Of a DNA stretch of 64,000 nucleotides, positions 9,150 to 17,625 are shown one piece after another. This stretch comes from Devosia sp. Root413D1 (GTDB taxonomy: Bacteria; Pseudomonadota; Alphaproteobacteria; Rhizobiales; Devosiaceae), in NCBI RefSeq assembly GCF_001425235.1, contig NZ_LMEA01000012.1:1-64000 (forward strand), in the 5' to 3' direction. Each line of letters starts with the position of its first letter. The stretch's first letter is position 1. The position numbers were made by a program, and so were the translations under genes. The notes under the pieces were generated by a model. The model saw only the letters and a program-made list of their open reading frames with translations, had not been told where the DNA came from and searched no databases.

Positions 9150-10049
9150 ATGAATCCCGGATCGCCGTTTGCGGCGCACTACACTATCGAGCAATCGACC
9201 GTACAGCTCTCCGCCGGCCGGCCCGTCAGGGCGCAGCGGCTGGAGGTGATCGAGGATGTGCCGCCGCACGACCACGCCTACCACGAGATCTGCATCGTCA
9301 CCTCGGGCGGCGCCACACACCGGACCAAAAACGGTCGCGCCCCGTTGGCTCGGGGCGATGTCGTCGTCGTGCCACCCGGCGAAGTGCACGCCTTCGAGCG
9401 GGTCGAGCGGATCGAGGTGATCAACGCCTATTACCTCAGCGAATGGCTGATGGGCGATCTCGGCCTGCTATGGACCGAGCCCGGCGCGGTGCCGCTGTTT
9501 CTCTCGACCACGCTGATGCGAGCGCAGATCGTCGACACCGTGCAGATGCGGCTCGATGCCGCCGATTTCGAGCTCATTGCCGCGGAACTCTCGCAGATCG
9601 AGGCTGAGGGCAACCGTGCTGCACCATCGCCGCTGTTCCTGCGCTGTGCGCTGCAGAAGGCGGTGGCGACCATGGCGAGAGCCTGGATGCGGCACGACCC
9701 GACCTCGGCCACCCTCACGTTCCGGCCCGAGGTGTGGACGGCGATGGAGGCCATCGATCGGGCTGCCGGCGCCGGCACCCCCTACTCGGTGGCCCGCAGC
9801 GCCAAGGCGGCGGGGCTTTCGGTCGACCACTTCTCGGCGCTGTTCCGCGCCTCGACCGGCTATGGGCCGACGGATTTCTTCCAGCGGCGACGCATCCACC
9901 GCTCGTGCACGCTGCTGCTCAACCCGCGCCCCAGCATCACCGAGATCGCCGCCGAGCTCGGCTATTCCGACGCCCCGCATTTCTGCCGGCTGTTCAAGCG
10001 CTACCAGGGCATGACACCCTCGGCGTATCGGACGATTTACAATGTGTGA
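9150..10049 (+). CDS. AraC-family transcriptional regulator with cupin sensor domain
   Basis: 299 aa. The N-terminal half is an AraC-type cupin (PPHDHAYHEICIVTSGGATH near residues 35-54 and VVVPPGEVHAFERV near 72-85). The C-terminal part from about 200 holds two helix-turn-helix motifs, ending in the diagnostic EIAAELGYSDAPHFCRLFKR (near 271-290). It is divergent from the orphan sugar-binding protein and probably activates it in response to a sugar. The effector is unknown. Confidence 0.88.
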   Translation: MNPGSPFAAHYTIEQSTVQLSAGRPVRAQRLEVIEDVPPHDHAYHEICIVTSGGATHRTKNGRAPLARGDVVVVPPGEVHAFERVERIEVINAYYLSEWLMGDLGLLWTEPGAVPLFLSTTLMRAQIVDTVQMRLDAADFELIAAELSQIEAEGNRAAPSPLFLRCALQKAVATMARAWMRHDPTSATLTFRPEVWTAMEAIDRAAGAGTPYSVARSAKAAGLSVDHFSALFRASTGYGPTDFFQRRRIHRSCTLLLNPRPSITEIAAELGYSDAPHFCRLFKRYQGMTPSAYRTIYNV

Positions 10050-10096
10050 GCCGGGTTCTTCACGTTGTTGGCTACAAGCCGCTCCGCAAACTCGGT

Positions 10097-10174
10097 GTCA
10101 TCCCAGCGAAAGCTGGGACCCATTTCACAGCCCGCACCAGGGGAGAGTTGGGTCCCAGCTTTCGCTGGGATGAC
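10097..10174. repeat. Palindromic intergenic repeat, type GTCATCCC, copy A
   Basis: A perfect 26-bp inverted repeat (10097-10122 against 10149-10174) begins GTCATCCCAGCGAAAGCTGG and encloses 26 bases. Related elements with the same design lie at 22349-22432 and 24046-24195. As transcribed RNA it would form a long hairpin downstream of the araC gene. Confidence 0.85.
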
Positions 10175-10256
10175 AGCCGGTGGGGAGGCGATACTGTAGT
10201 CTAGCCCACCCATAAGCGGGCACCAGAGGCGCCCTCCGCGAGTGAGGCGTACCGCT

Positions 10257-10985
10257 CTAGAGCGCACCCGCCTCCCCCAGCAGCCAATCGACCATAGCGT
10301 CCCGCAGCGGCAGCGCCTCGGCAGGATCGAACCGCCGCGGATCGGGACCGAAGATCCCGAACAGCGGGTGCGCGGGGTCATGCCGCTGCGCCCCCATCTC
10401 GTTGCCACCGGGGTCGATGCTGGGCGCTTCGGCCAGTGCCGGCAGCAGGTCGAGGCGCACGCGATCGGGCCACAGCGCACTGAGCAGTGTGGTTTCGAAG
10501 CGGGCGGCATGGTCCGGCGCGAGGGCCAGGCCGGTGGCCATGCTGACCGCCAGCGCCCGAACCCGCATGCCTCCGCCCGAGCCCGCCCATTCGGCCTCCA
10601 GCCCGCGGATCAGCTCGATCTGCTCGCCTGCAAAATGACCGCTGAGGATCACCACGGCGCCAACCTCGAATGCCGCGAGGCGCCGGAGCGTCTGCTGCAG
10701 CAATGGCCGGATCTCATCGGCGCCGGCCATAATCGTCCACGGATAGTCGCCATGCCCGCCGCCGGCGCCATAGTAGAGCGGCGGCAGCACCAGCCCGGCG
10801 CCGCGCTGCGCCGCCGCAAGGCACAGCCCATGCGCGGTGAGCCCGTCGAGACCGACCGGCAGATGCTCGCCGTGCCACTCGTAAGTCCCGAGCGGCAGAT
10901 AGACGAGCGATCGCTGCGCCAGCGCCGCGCGGATTTCGCTCGGCAGCAGCAGCTCGAACTGCACGGAGGCCGGGTCCGCGCTCAT
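10257..10985 (-). CDS. Creatininase-family amidohydrolase
   Basis: 242 aa. Seen: the metal-binding LPLGTYEWHGEHLP motif near residues 30-43, GGGHGDYPWT near 75-84 and LSGHFAGEQ near 113-121. These correspond to the creatininase / MftE-type di-metal site; the usual NGHGGN is altered to SGHFAG. I chose ATG 10985 because it overlaps the TGA of the upstream aldo/keto reductase gene in an ATGA junction. The family hydrolyses cyclic or linear amides. The substrate here is unknown. Confidence 0.8.
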   Translation of the reverse strand: MSADPASVQFELLLPSEIRAALAQRSLVYLPLGTYEWHGEHLPVGLDGLTAHGLCLAAAQRGAGLVLPPLYYGAGGGHGDYPWTIMAGADEIRPLLQQTLRRLAAFEVGAVVILSGHFAGEQIELIRGLEAEWAGSGGGMRVRALAVSMATGLALAPDHAARFETTLLSALWPDRVRLDLLPALAEAPSIDPGGNEMGAQRHDPAHPLFGIFGPDPRRFDPAEALPLRDAMVDWLLGEAGAL

Positions 10986-11956
10986 TGGTAGTAATTCCGC
11001 GGCCAACTATGGGCGGCCAGTTGCGCCAGCAACTCGTCGGGAAACGGCGCGCCATCGGCATAGGCGATGTTGATGTCCACTTCGGCCGGGCTGTGCATCC
11101 CGGGGATGACCGTCGAGACCTCCGGCGCGCTGAGGCTGAAGCGCATCGCGGCCTCGGCCAGGGTCGGGAAATACGGCGCGCAGAGCTGCTTCAGCCGTTC
11201 GACCCGCGCCAGCGTTTCAGCGAAGCGGTCACCACGGAACAGCTGGTGCGGCACCGACCCCGCAGGCCAGCCGGCATAGGTCGCGGCGGTCCAGGTGCCG
11301 GTCAGCGAGCCGGAATCGAGCGGCACCCGGGCGATGTAGGCCGGCGGATGATCCGGCGCAGCGGGAAATAACCGATCCCTCGGCCGCTGCTCGAACAGGT
11401 TGAAGATCACCTGCTGCGAGCTGACGAGACCGAGGCGCGCCAGCGCGATGCCGTCATCGGGCCGGTAATCGCGCAGCGACACCCCGATCTGGTCGAGCTT
11501 GCCCTCGAGCCTGAGGGCATTGAGCGTCTCCAGCCAATCGAGCTCGGTGACGCCATCCGCCACCCAGCAATGAAGCTGCAGCAGGTCGAGGCGCTCGACC
11601 TGCAGACGTTTGAGGGACACTTCGACCGCGGCACGCAGATGCCAGGCGGGGTAGCGACCGCGCATCGGCGGGCGCTCCTCGTCGGGGCTCGGCCAGACGG
11701 TCGGCTGCACCTTGGTCGCCACATAGATCCGGTCCTGCCGCCATTGCCGGACCGCCTGCCCCACCACCGTTTCGGAGCGGCCCTTGCCGTACATCTCGGC
11801 CGTATCGACGAAGTTGATGCCGCGCTCGAAAGCGTGGTGCAGCGTGCGGATCGAATCCGCGTCACTCGCCCCGCCCCAGTCGCCGCCGATCTGCCAGGCG
11901 CCGAAGCCGATTTCGCTGACCTGCCAGCCGGCGCCGCCGAACGCCCGGTAGCGCAT
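10982..11956 (-). CDS. Aldo/keto reductase
   Basis: 324 aa with the NADPH-dependent AKR barrel. The catalytic tetrad is visible: Asp and Tyr in NFVDTAEMYGKGRSE (near 49-63), Lys in YVATKVQP (near 80) and His in LLQLHCW (near 127). It is the middle gene of a minus-strand operon, starting 2 bp after the PhyH stop and sharing an ATGA with the creatininase gene. It probably oxidises or reduces a sugar or aldehyde intermediate of an uncharacterised pathway. Confidence 0.9.
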   Translation of the reverse strand: MRYRAFGGAGWQVSEIGFGAWQIGGDWGGASDADSIRTLHHAFERGINFVDTAEMYGKGRSETVVGQAVRQWRQDRIYVATKVQPTVWPSPDEERPPMRGRYPAWHLRAAVEVSLKRLQVERLDLLQLHCWVADGVTELDWLETLNALRLEGKLDQIGVSLRDYRPDDGIALARLGLVSSQQVIFNLFEQRPRDRLFPAAPDHPPAYIARVPLDSGSLTGTWTAATYAGWPAGSVPHQLFRGDRFAETLARVERLKQLCAPYFPTLAEAAMRFSLSAPEVSTVIPGMHSPAEVDINIAYADGAPFPDELLAQLAAHSWPRNYYQ

Positions 11957-11958
11957 CG

Positions 11959-12756
11959 CTAGCCGACCCGCGGGAACAGCTCGCTATCGAGCAGGTCGCC
12001 GGCCGCAAACCCCTGCTCGTCGGTGACGATATGCGGCTTGCCATCAAAGCGCGTGCCATCGGGCATATAGATGATGGCGAAGGCTTCGCGCGTGCCGTCG
12101 GATTTGTTGGGGCCGGCATAGTGGAAGGTCAGCCCGTTGTGAAAGGTGGCGCTCCCCGCCTTCAGCGGCCGCGGCACCGGCTTCACCGGCCTCAGGTGCG
12201 GGGCATAGTCGAACAGGTCCTGCGGATCACTCAGATCGACGGCCGGCTGCGGGCCCAGCGAATGGGTGCCCTCGACGAAGGCCATGCAGCCATTATGCGT
12301 CGTCGCATCCTTCAGCGCGATCCAGATCGTTGTCTGGTGCCAGCGATCGACATGCGGCCAGTACACCGCATCCTGATGCCAGGGCGTACGGTTGTTGCCC
12401 TTCATCGGCTCCTTGAACAGGGCCTGGTCGTGCCAGAGCCGCATAGGGCGTCCCTCAAGGCGCATCGCGATACGACCGAGCGCGGCGGACAGTGTGAAGC
12501 GGGCAACATCGGGGTGGCGTTGCCAAAGATTCACCTTTTGATTGAAGATCTTCTCATAGGTCGCCTGCGCCCCGCTCCGCGGCCGGTCAGGCGCCTCGTT
12601 GGTCTCTATCGCCACGGCATTCACCACAGCCCCCCGCATCGCATCGAGCACCGGGCCGGTGATCACGTCGTCCAGTTGAATGAACCCGTCCCGGCGATAC
12701 TGATCGATCTGCTCCTGGATGAGCGGGTAGTCGGGAACGCTGAGCGTATCGTGCAC
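11959..12756 (-). CDS. Phytanoyl-CoA dioxygenase (PhyH) family protein
   Basis: 265 aa, Fe(II)/2-oxoglutarate-dependent oxygenase fold. The metal triad is probably His and Asp of PWHQDAVYW and the His in LTFHYAGP. I chose GTG 12756 because GAGGAG lies 6-11 bases upstream; the longer reading from 12882 adds residues without family resemblance. It leads an operon with an aldo/keto reductase and a creatininase-like enzyme, a combination I do not recognise as a named pathway. It probably hydroxylates a small metabolite. Confidence 0.82.
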   Translation of the reverse strand: MHDTLSVPDYPLIQEQIDQYRRDGFIQLDDVITGPVLDAMRGAVVNAVAIETNEAPDRPRSGAQATYEKIFNQKVNLWQRHPDVARFTLSAALGRIAMRLEGRPMRLWHDQALFKEPMKGNNRTPWHQDAVYWPHVDRWHQTTIWIALKDATTHNGCMAFVEGTHSLGPQPAVDLSDPQDLFDYAPHLRPVKPVPRPLKAGSATFHNGLTFHYAGPNKSDGTREAFAIIYMPDGTRFDGKPHIVTDEQGFAAGDLLDSELFPRVG

Positions 12757-12870
12757 GGTGATCTCCTCGGGTCCGGCTCTGTGCCGTGTTGTCTGAGGGG
12801 ATAGTCGCACCGGTGGTGGGTAGTGTCTTGGATCGATCGGAGGCGGGAGTTGAATGAAGCCGGGATAGTA

Positions 12871-12887
12871 GAACTCTCGCACCTCTC
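12871..12887 (+). other. Possible degenerate attachment-site copy
   Basis: GAACTCTCG-C-ACCTCTC repeats 16 bases of the tRNA-Thr gene (17086-17101) in the same orientation, with one inserted base. It lies in the 241-bp gap beyond the far end of the DUF3800/ATPase cassette, so the pair would bracket the cassette. The match covers the variable loop and T-stem side of the tRNA and does not extend to its 3' end, so this may be chance. The rest of the gap 12757-12997 shows no gene. Confidence 0.2.
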
Positions 12888-12997
12888 GGAGAATACTTGA
12901 AACAGAGTGCAGACGTTCGGAATGCTCGATCAGGTGCCACTATCCTCGATGCGGCCAGTAGTCGGCGCGCGGTCTGTCGCCAAATTCTGGCGATGCA

Positions 12998-14089
12998 TCA
13001 ACCGCGGCGATCCTCAGATGACTGAATAATGGCCGCCAGTTGATCCACTACATCAGGACCTTCGAGTTTGCGGGGAGGTATCTGGTCAGGAAATACCAGC
13101 AACGGTGTGATGCCCTCGATCATCACGGCGGAAAGGCCTGCGAACTGTAGCTCGGTGAAGAAGGCATAGTCCGGGTTGTCTCGCGTGACCCCATGCATCT
13201 TCACGCTCAGACCGGCCAGAATGTCGCAGAACTGGACCGAAGCATTGTCCCGAGAATCCACCGGCAATGTCGACAGGACGCGCAGGGGAAAGGGCGCGTC
13301 CGTGCCGTCGCCCAAGATTTGGGATGTCTCGGCGACCTCCGAATTGGTGATGTTCTCCCACATGCGGCGGCTGCGCAGAAACACCGAAGACGCATCGTGA
13401 ACCACTGCGAAGTCGCGACTGCTCCGTTGCCGCCAACGAGAGACCATGGCGATCATAGTGCCGGTGTGAAGCTCATTGCTGGACCGAAAGTTGTCGATGT
13501 CGTTGAAGTGATTGAAGGCCTCGGCACCGGCAGCCATCTGCTCAAGGAATGGGCGCGTTTTCTCACCCGCGCTGTTTGCCATTAGCCGCAACCGGCCCTG
13601 CAACAACCGCAGGGATTGCTGGTTCGGGTCGCGGCTGAACTCCATGTAGATCGCGAGAAGGCGATCCAGCAACTCTGGTGGCTCGGTCAGGGTGAAACCA
13701 AAATACATGTAGTTGCTGTACTTCCAGCAAAAGCCGTCGGCGTAAAAGTCGTATCCGGCATGGGTGATGATTGGCTCGATCAGGAAGTCGGCCATTTTGG
13801 TCAGCACCGCCATCCGCTTCTGGATAATGTAGACGAGGGTCCGATCGCTAAGCTTCGCGGCATGTTCCGCGAACCGCAGCAGGCCCTGCCGGGCATTGGT
13901 GCGCCAGACGTTGGAAAGCTTGTACTCAGCGCCGCGGTAGCTGGGAAAACTGTCGACTAGGATCTCGCTCGCGGCTTCGGGCTCGAGATCCGTGCTAGCG
14001 ATGGCGAACACGGGTTGGGCCGAGTCGAGCAAGTTGTAGCCGGTGAAGCCTGCCTCGTCGAAGTACAGCGTCTGTGGAGCGGCCGGCAT
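12998..14089 (-). CDS. DUF3800 domain protein, predicted RNase H-fold nuclease
   Basis: 363 aa. It opens with the DUF3800 signature YFDEAGFTG (Asp11, Glu12). Further conserved acidic sites are in FAVVHDASSVF near the middle and VQFCDILAGL near residue 282. These carboxylates match the DEDD-like active site predicted for this family. It lies downstream of an SMC-like ATPase (136-bp gap) on the same strand. DUF3800 proteins recur in phage-defence and mobile cassettes; activity here is inferred. Confidence 0.8.
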   Translation of the reverse strand: MPAAPQTLYFDEAGFTGYNLLDSAQPVFAIASTDLEPEAASEILVDSFPSYRGAEYKLSNVWRTNARQGLLRFAEHAAKLSDRTLVYIIQKRMAVLTKMADFLIEPIITHAGYDFYADGFCWKYSNYMYFGFTLTEPPELLDRLLAIYMEFSRDPNQQSLRLLQGRLRLMANSAGEKTRPFLEQMAAGAEAFNHFNDIDNFRSSNELHTGTMIAMVSRWRQRSSRDFAVVHDASSVFLRSRRMWENITNSEVAETSQILGDGTDAPFPLRVLSTLPVDSRDNASVQFCDILAGLSVKMHGVTRDNPDYAFFTELQFAGLSAVMIEGITPLLVFPDQIPPRKLEGPDVVDQLAAIIQSSEDRRG

Positions 14090-14225
14090 GCGGCTGTCCT
14101 ACTTGATCGTGTGGCGTTGTAGCAAGGTGGACAGATCCATCCACACGCCTGGTCTCTAGCGTTTCGTCGCTCGCCCAATTGGCCGAGTAACCCCTGGGTA
14201 CTCATCAGGTGTTGACGCTCACCGT

Positions 14226-16682
14226 CTAGCCCTTTGGTTTGAGTTTGAGGTTGAAATGCACCTCTCCGCAGGTGCAGCGGAGCGCGTCGACTTTGCCCTC
14301 GTAGTCGGTCACATGGAACCACGAATTGCACTCCACGCATTGGAAGCACTTGAGGAGTGTTCTGAAGGCGTCGACCACCGGTTCGAAATCCTTCCTGCCG
14401 AAGTTGGCCCAAGCGTTGTGGTGAACCGCCTGATTCACTGCCCACTGCTCGTCGCCGCTCGCTCCACTAGCTGCTGAGAGCGAGGCCTTGCGGTCCATCG
14501 CCATTCTCTTTGCATCTTCGTTGCCCCAAGACTGAGCGGCGTCGACCGCCTTACCGTAGAGTTCTTTGCCGCGACGGAGAACGGCGGGTAACAGTTCGCC
14601 CAGTTCGTACTTGCCGTCTGCGTGAAAGACAGTTTGCGCGCCGAGTTCGTCCGCAAGCTGCCACGACGCATACTCCATGTGGCGGCGCAGACCTGCCGCG
14701 GCCACGTCCACCTTACCGTGCGCCAACGCGCTCTCAATGTCGTGCCAGATGTCAGTATTGGATTCTACCAAAGGTCCGGTATCGACGCTCCAGTTATAGA
14801 AGGTGAGGGTTGTCTTGGCCGAAACGAGCCCGGCGGTGCTCATCTGTCTCGCCCACAGTCGGTCATGTGTGGTGATGATGAACTGTGTGTTTGGAAAGTG
14901 CGTCTTGAGCAGCTTACAGAACTGCCGGCGGTGGTCGGCATCGACCGACATCACCACGTCGTCGAGCAGAGCGATTGTGAAGTCTGCGCCGTAGAGTCGC
15001 TTCATCAGTGCAAGATAAAGACATACTCCCATGCCATCCTGGTGACCCTCGCTGTGGAATGCTGCGGGCGGGTACATGCCACGTTCATAGAAGTTGACGG
15101 CAAGATCTAAGCTGCCTTCGGTTGGCGTGAGCTTGGCGGTGAACTCAGACTCATCGCCTTCGTTGACCAGTCGGTAATACGTGCTGAAGTCGGCCTGGAT
15201 GTCTGAATAGAGAGTGTTGAGTTCACCTTCCATCGCCGCCACGTAGGCGTCATAGCCGATCTTGGCCGCGACACTTGCCGTTCTCGCCGCCTCTTCTGCT
15301 CGCATCGCTGCGCGGTAATCCTCCAAGCGCAGTTGCGCCGTGGTCAGGAATGTCTGTGCCTCCACAGTTGCGCTCTGATCAGGCTTAGAGTTGATTGCGT
15401 CGCGAAGCGCGGCGATGCGACTGGCGAGTTCGCTTGGCAATCTATACCAGTCGCTGGCGAGCCGATGTTTGAGGCCGAGAAGGCCATCGAAGCGACCCAT
15501 TTCGGCCTTGAACTCGCCGAGTTCCCGTCCCCATGACGCAATGGAATCCATGCATGCGTTGTCACTTTCGCTTCTGGCGAGGCGGTGCACATGGCGCAAA
15601 AGCGCCAGAACGTTATCAACGTAGCCCGCGACTGTAAGCCCGCTCTTGAGCAGAGCCTGTTGGAGCGCACCAGCATCTTGTGACTTCTCCAGCTTGGTTC
15701 GGAGGTGCCCAAGTAAGTGACTTTCGTCCGGCCAAGGGTGATCGCAAAGAGGACATGATGGCCCATCGACCAACTCCAGCCCCTTCTCAACCAGTTCGCG
15801 GCTCTGAAGTGCGGCAAAGAGCTTCGGGTCGTCCTCGAGTCGCGCGAGACCGTTAACAATCGTAGCGCAGTCATGTGAAACCAGACCGGGGAGGGACGCG
15901 ACCGCTTCGGTTACTGCGTCTAATTCGCGGAGCGCCGACGGCTTGTTGAAAGCGGCCAGCTTGTTAGCATCCGTGAGGCCCAAATCGAGGCGCGTTACGG
16001 GCAGAAGCTCATCGAGCGCAGCGAGGCCAAGCACCGCCCGCTTGTCGTTCACGGCTTTCAGCAGATCTACGAGAGCGTTGGTTTCTATTTTTAGGTGACG
16101 CTGAAGTATCCCGCGATTTGATGAAACGCCCTGCCCGGCGATAGCATGCTCTCGCTGCAGCTTGTTTAGTGCGGTGCTTAGAGCTGCGCGGGTTTGGCCT
16201 ATCTCTTCAAGCTTTAGGATCGCCTGAATCTCTTCGGACCGTTTACTTGGCTCGACCAAGACAAAGCGGAGGATATCACGCCGCGCCAGTGTGATTTCCG
16301 GGTGATCGGCGATCTCATCAAGCGCAGCGATGATGTCTGGATCGGTTGGCTCGATTGTCGGCTTGTTCGGTGCCGAAAGCTTGCGCGTGATCGTCGCGGG
16401 CTTGTTGAGCGATGGAATGAAGACCCGGAGGCGCACAAATGCTGCGTCGGGGAAATTCACCTTGTCGACGTGAGGCCCATGCTCGCCAATCGTGAGTCCT
16501 TTGGTGCCACGACCCATCAGACGGCCAATCTGGCCGGTAAGCGCAAACTCGATGGCATCGATCACGCCGCTCTTTCCCGATCCGTTCGGTCCGGTCACAA
16601 CGAAGCTCGCTCTGCCGAAGTCGATGTCGAGCGAATGGATGCCGCGCACTTCCTCGATATGCGCCGCCTCAACCTTAATCAT
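14226..16682 (-). CDS. Rad50/SMC-like AAA ATPase with zinc-binding motifs
   Basis: 818 aa. Walker A is GPNGSGKS at residues 31-38, and a signature-like SEGHQDGMGVCLYLAL segment precedes Walker B TIALLDDVVMSVD near 570-582. A CPLC motif near residue 310, flanked by helical arms, resembles a Rad50 zinc hook. The C-terminus adds a zinc ribbon (CFQCVEC near 777-783 and CTCGEVHF near 802-809). Its start overlaps the stop of a 58-aa gene in an ATGA junction, and DUF3800 follows. The architecture suggests a DNA-sensing or DNA-bridging motor of an accessory defence module. Confidence 0.85.
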   Translation of the reverse strand: MIKVEAAHIEEVRGIHSLDIDFGRASFVVTGPNGSGKSGVIDAIEFALTGQIGRLMGRGTKGLTIGEHGPHVDKVNFPDAAFVRLRVFIPSLNKPATITRKLSAPNKPTIEPTDPDIIAALDEIADHPEITLARRDILRFVLVEPSKRSEEIQAILKLEEIGQTRAALSTALNKLQREHAIAGQGVSSNRGILQRHLKIETNALVDLLKAVNDKRAVLGLAALDELLPVTRLDLGLTDANKLAAFNKPSALRELDAVTEAVASLPGLVSHDCATIVNGLARLEDDPKLFAALQSRELVEKGLELVDGPSCPLCDHPWPDESHLLGHLRTKLEKSQDAGALQQALLKSGLTVAGYVDNVLALLRHVHRLARSESDNACMDSIASWGRELGEFKAEMGRFDGLLGLKHRLASDWYRLPSELASRIAALRDAINSKPDQSATVEAQTFLTTAQLRLEDYRAAMRAEEAARTASVAAKIGYDAYVAAMEGELNTLYSDIQADFSTYYRLVNEGDESEFTAKLTPTEGSLDLAVNFYERGMYPPAAFHSEGHQDGMGVCLYLALMKRLYGADFTIALLDDVVMSVDADHRRQFCKLLKTHFPNTQFIITTHDRLWARQMSTAGLVSAKTTLTFYNWSVDTGPLVESNTDIWHDIESALAHGKVDVAAAGLRRHMEYASWQLADELGAQTVFHADGKYELGELLPAVLRRGKELYGKAVDAAQSWGNEDAKRMAMDRKASLSAASGASGDEQWAVNQAVHHNAWANFGRKDFEPVVDAFRTLLKCFQCVECNSWFHVTDYEGKVDALRCTCGEVHFNLKLKPKG

Positions 16683-16855
16683 TTGACTTCGCCGCCGACG
16701 GGTCTCTTGAAAACGCTCACAAACTCTTCGGCCTTCGGTTTCTTGCCGCGCTCAAGGAGTTGGCGGAGTGCTGCAATCTTCTCGACGTCGAGATCCCCTT
16801 GTTCAGCCAATGTAGAAAGGAATTTCTCTGCGATCTTCTGCTGCAGGTTGGCCAT
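16679..16855 (-). CDS. Small helical protein, first gene of the ATPase/DUF3800 cassette
   Basis: 58 aa, starting MANLQQKIAEKFLSTL and ending KRPVGGEVK. It is charged and predicted helical. The stop TGA overlaps the ATG of the ATPase, which argues strongly for translational coupling, and GGAG precedes the start. Function unknown. As a small partner of an SMC-like ATPase it could be a regulatory subunit or a dimerisation helix (inference). Confidence 0.72.
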   Translation of the reverse strand: MANLQQKIAEKFLSTLAEQGDLDVEKIAALRQLLERGKKPKAEEFVSVFKRPVGGEVK

Positions 16856-17065
16856 AGCTCCGTAGAAGCCGGCCTTTGTACCGTAGCCGAAGCAGACATC
16901 GCAAACTTAACAAGAGCCGATTGGCGCGAAAGCCGTTCCTTCGAAGGAGGCGGAACACGAAGAGCCCCCGGCGTCATGGCCTGCCAAGCTAGCCTTGCGT
17001 TAGCGCGAGCGACAATTCGCAGGTGAAGGTACAACCGACACCTAAGCGCCCATCATGAGGAAAAG

Positions 17066-17140
<75 letters not shown>

Positions 17141-17287
17141 GAACGCATGGGCGTGGGGCGAGGCCCCCGGCGGCGTGGGGCGGTTACTGCCACAGGGCTT
17201 TGGCTGGTGCAAGCGCAAAAAGCTTGCAAACGGGCTACAGCAGCGAACGTGGCTTTGCTGCTAGGGTGAGCGCACAAATCGAGTGAC

Positions 17288-17488
17288 GTGAAGGCAAGGC
17301 TGGACGTGGCTGACGACGCGGCGAAGCGCGAGCAAAGATTGGCCGCAAAGCTTCGGGAGAACCTGAAGCGGCGGAAGGAACAGGCGCGGGCCCGGGCGGC
17401 GGGCACCGGCAAATCTCCACCCGAGACGGAAGCGAACGACACGGCCGATGGGGCCGCGTTGAAGCCGCTTGGTGACTCGGATAGCTAA
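17288..17488 (+). CDS. Small conserved basic protein upstream of murA
   Basis: 66 aa starting at GTG 17288. The core [20 protein letters not shown] followed by EQARAR is strongly basic and helical, with an acidic Thr/Asp-rich tail. Similar short proteins sit just before murA in many alphaproteobacteria, as I recall, which supports a real gene. Function unknown; the composition suggests nucleic-acid or ribosome contact. Confidence 0.6.
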   Translation: MKARLDVADDAAKREQRLAAKLRENLKRRKEQARARAAGTGKSPPETEANDTADGAALKPLGDSDS

Positions 17489-17587
17489 GAGTGCTTTCAG
17501 GAAAAGTTGCAGACTTTTCCGGTTCGAAAGCGCGACAAATAGGGATTTGGAGCATTTCGCCGTTTCACGGAAACGGTGAGGTGCTCC
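17488..17587. repeat. Dispersed intergenic repeat, type GAAAAGTTGCAGACTTTTCC, copy A
   Basis: About 100 bp of nested palindromes: GGAAAAGTTGCAGACTTTTCC-like, then a second arm around TTTCGCCGTTTCACGGAAAC. The same element in reverse orientation occurs at 25031-25131. Rhizobiales genomes carry comparable short mosaic elements. It sits between the small basic protein and murA, and the open frame through it is not a murA extension. Confidence 0.8.
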
Positions 17588-17625
17588 AAGCAAGGGGCAG
17601 AACGCTCCGCAGTCGGGAAGACAAC

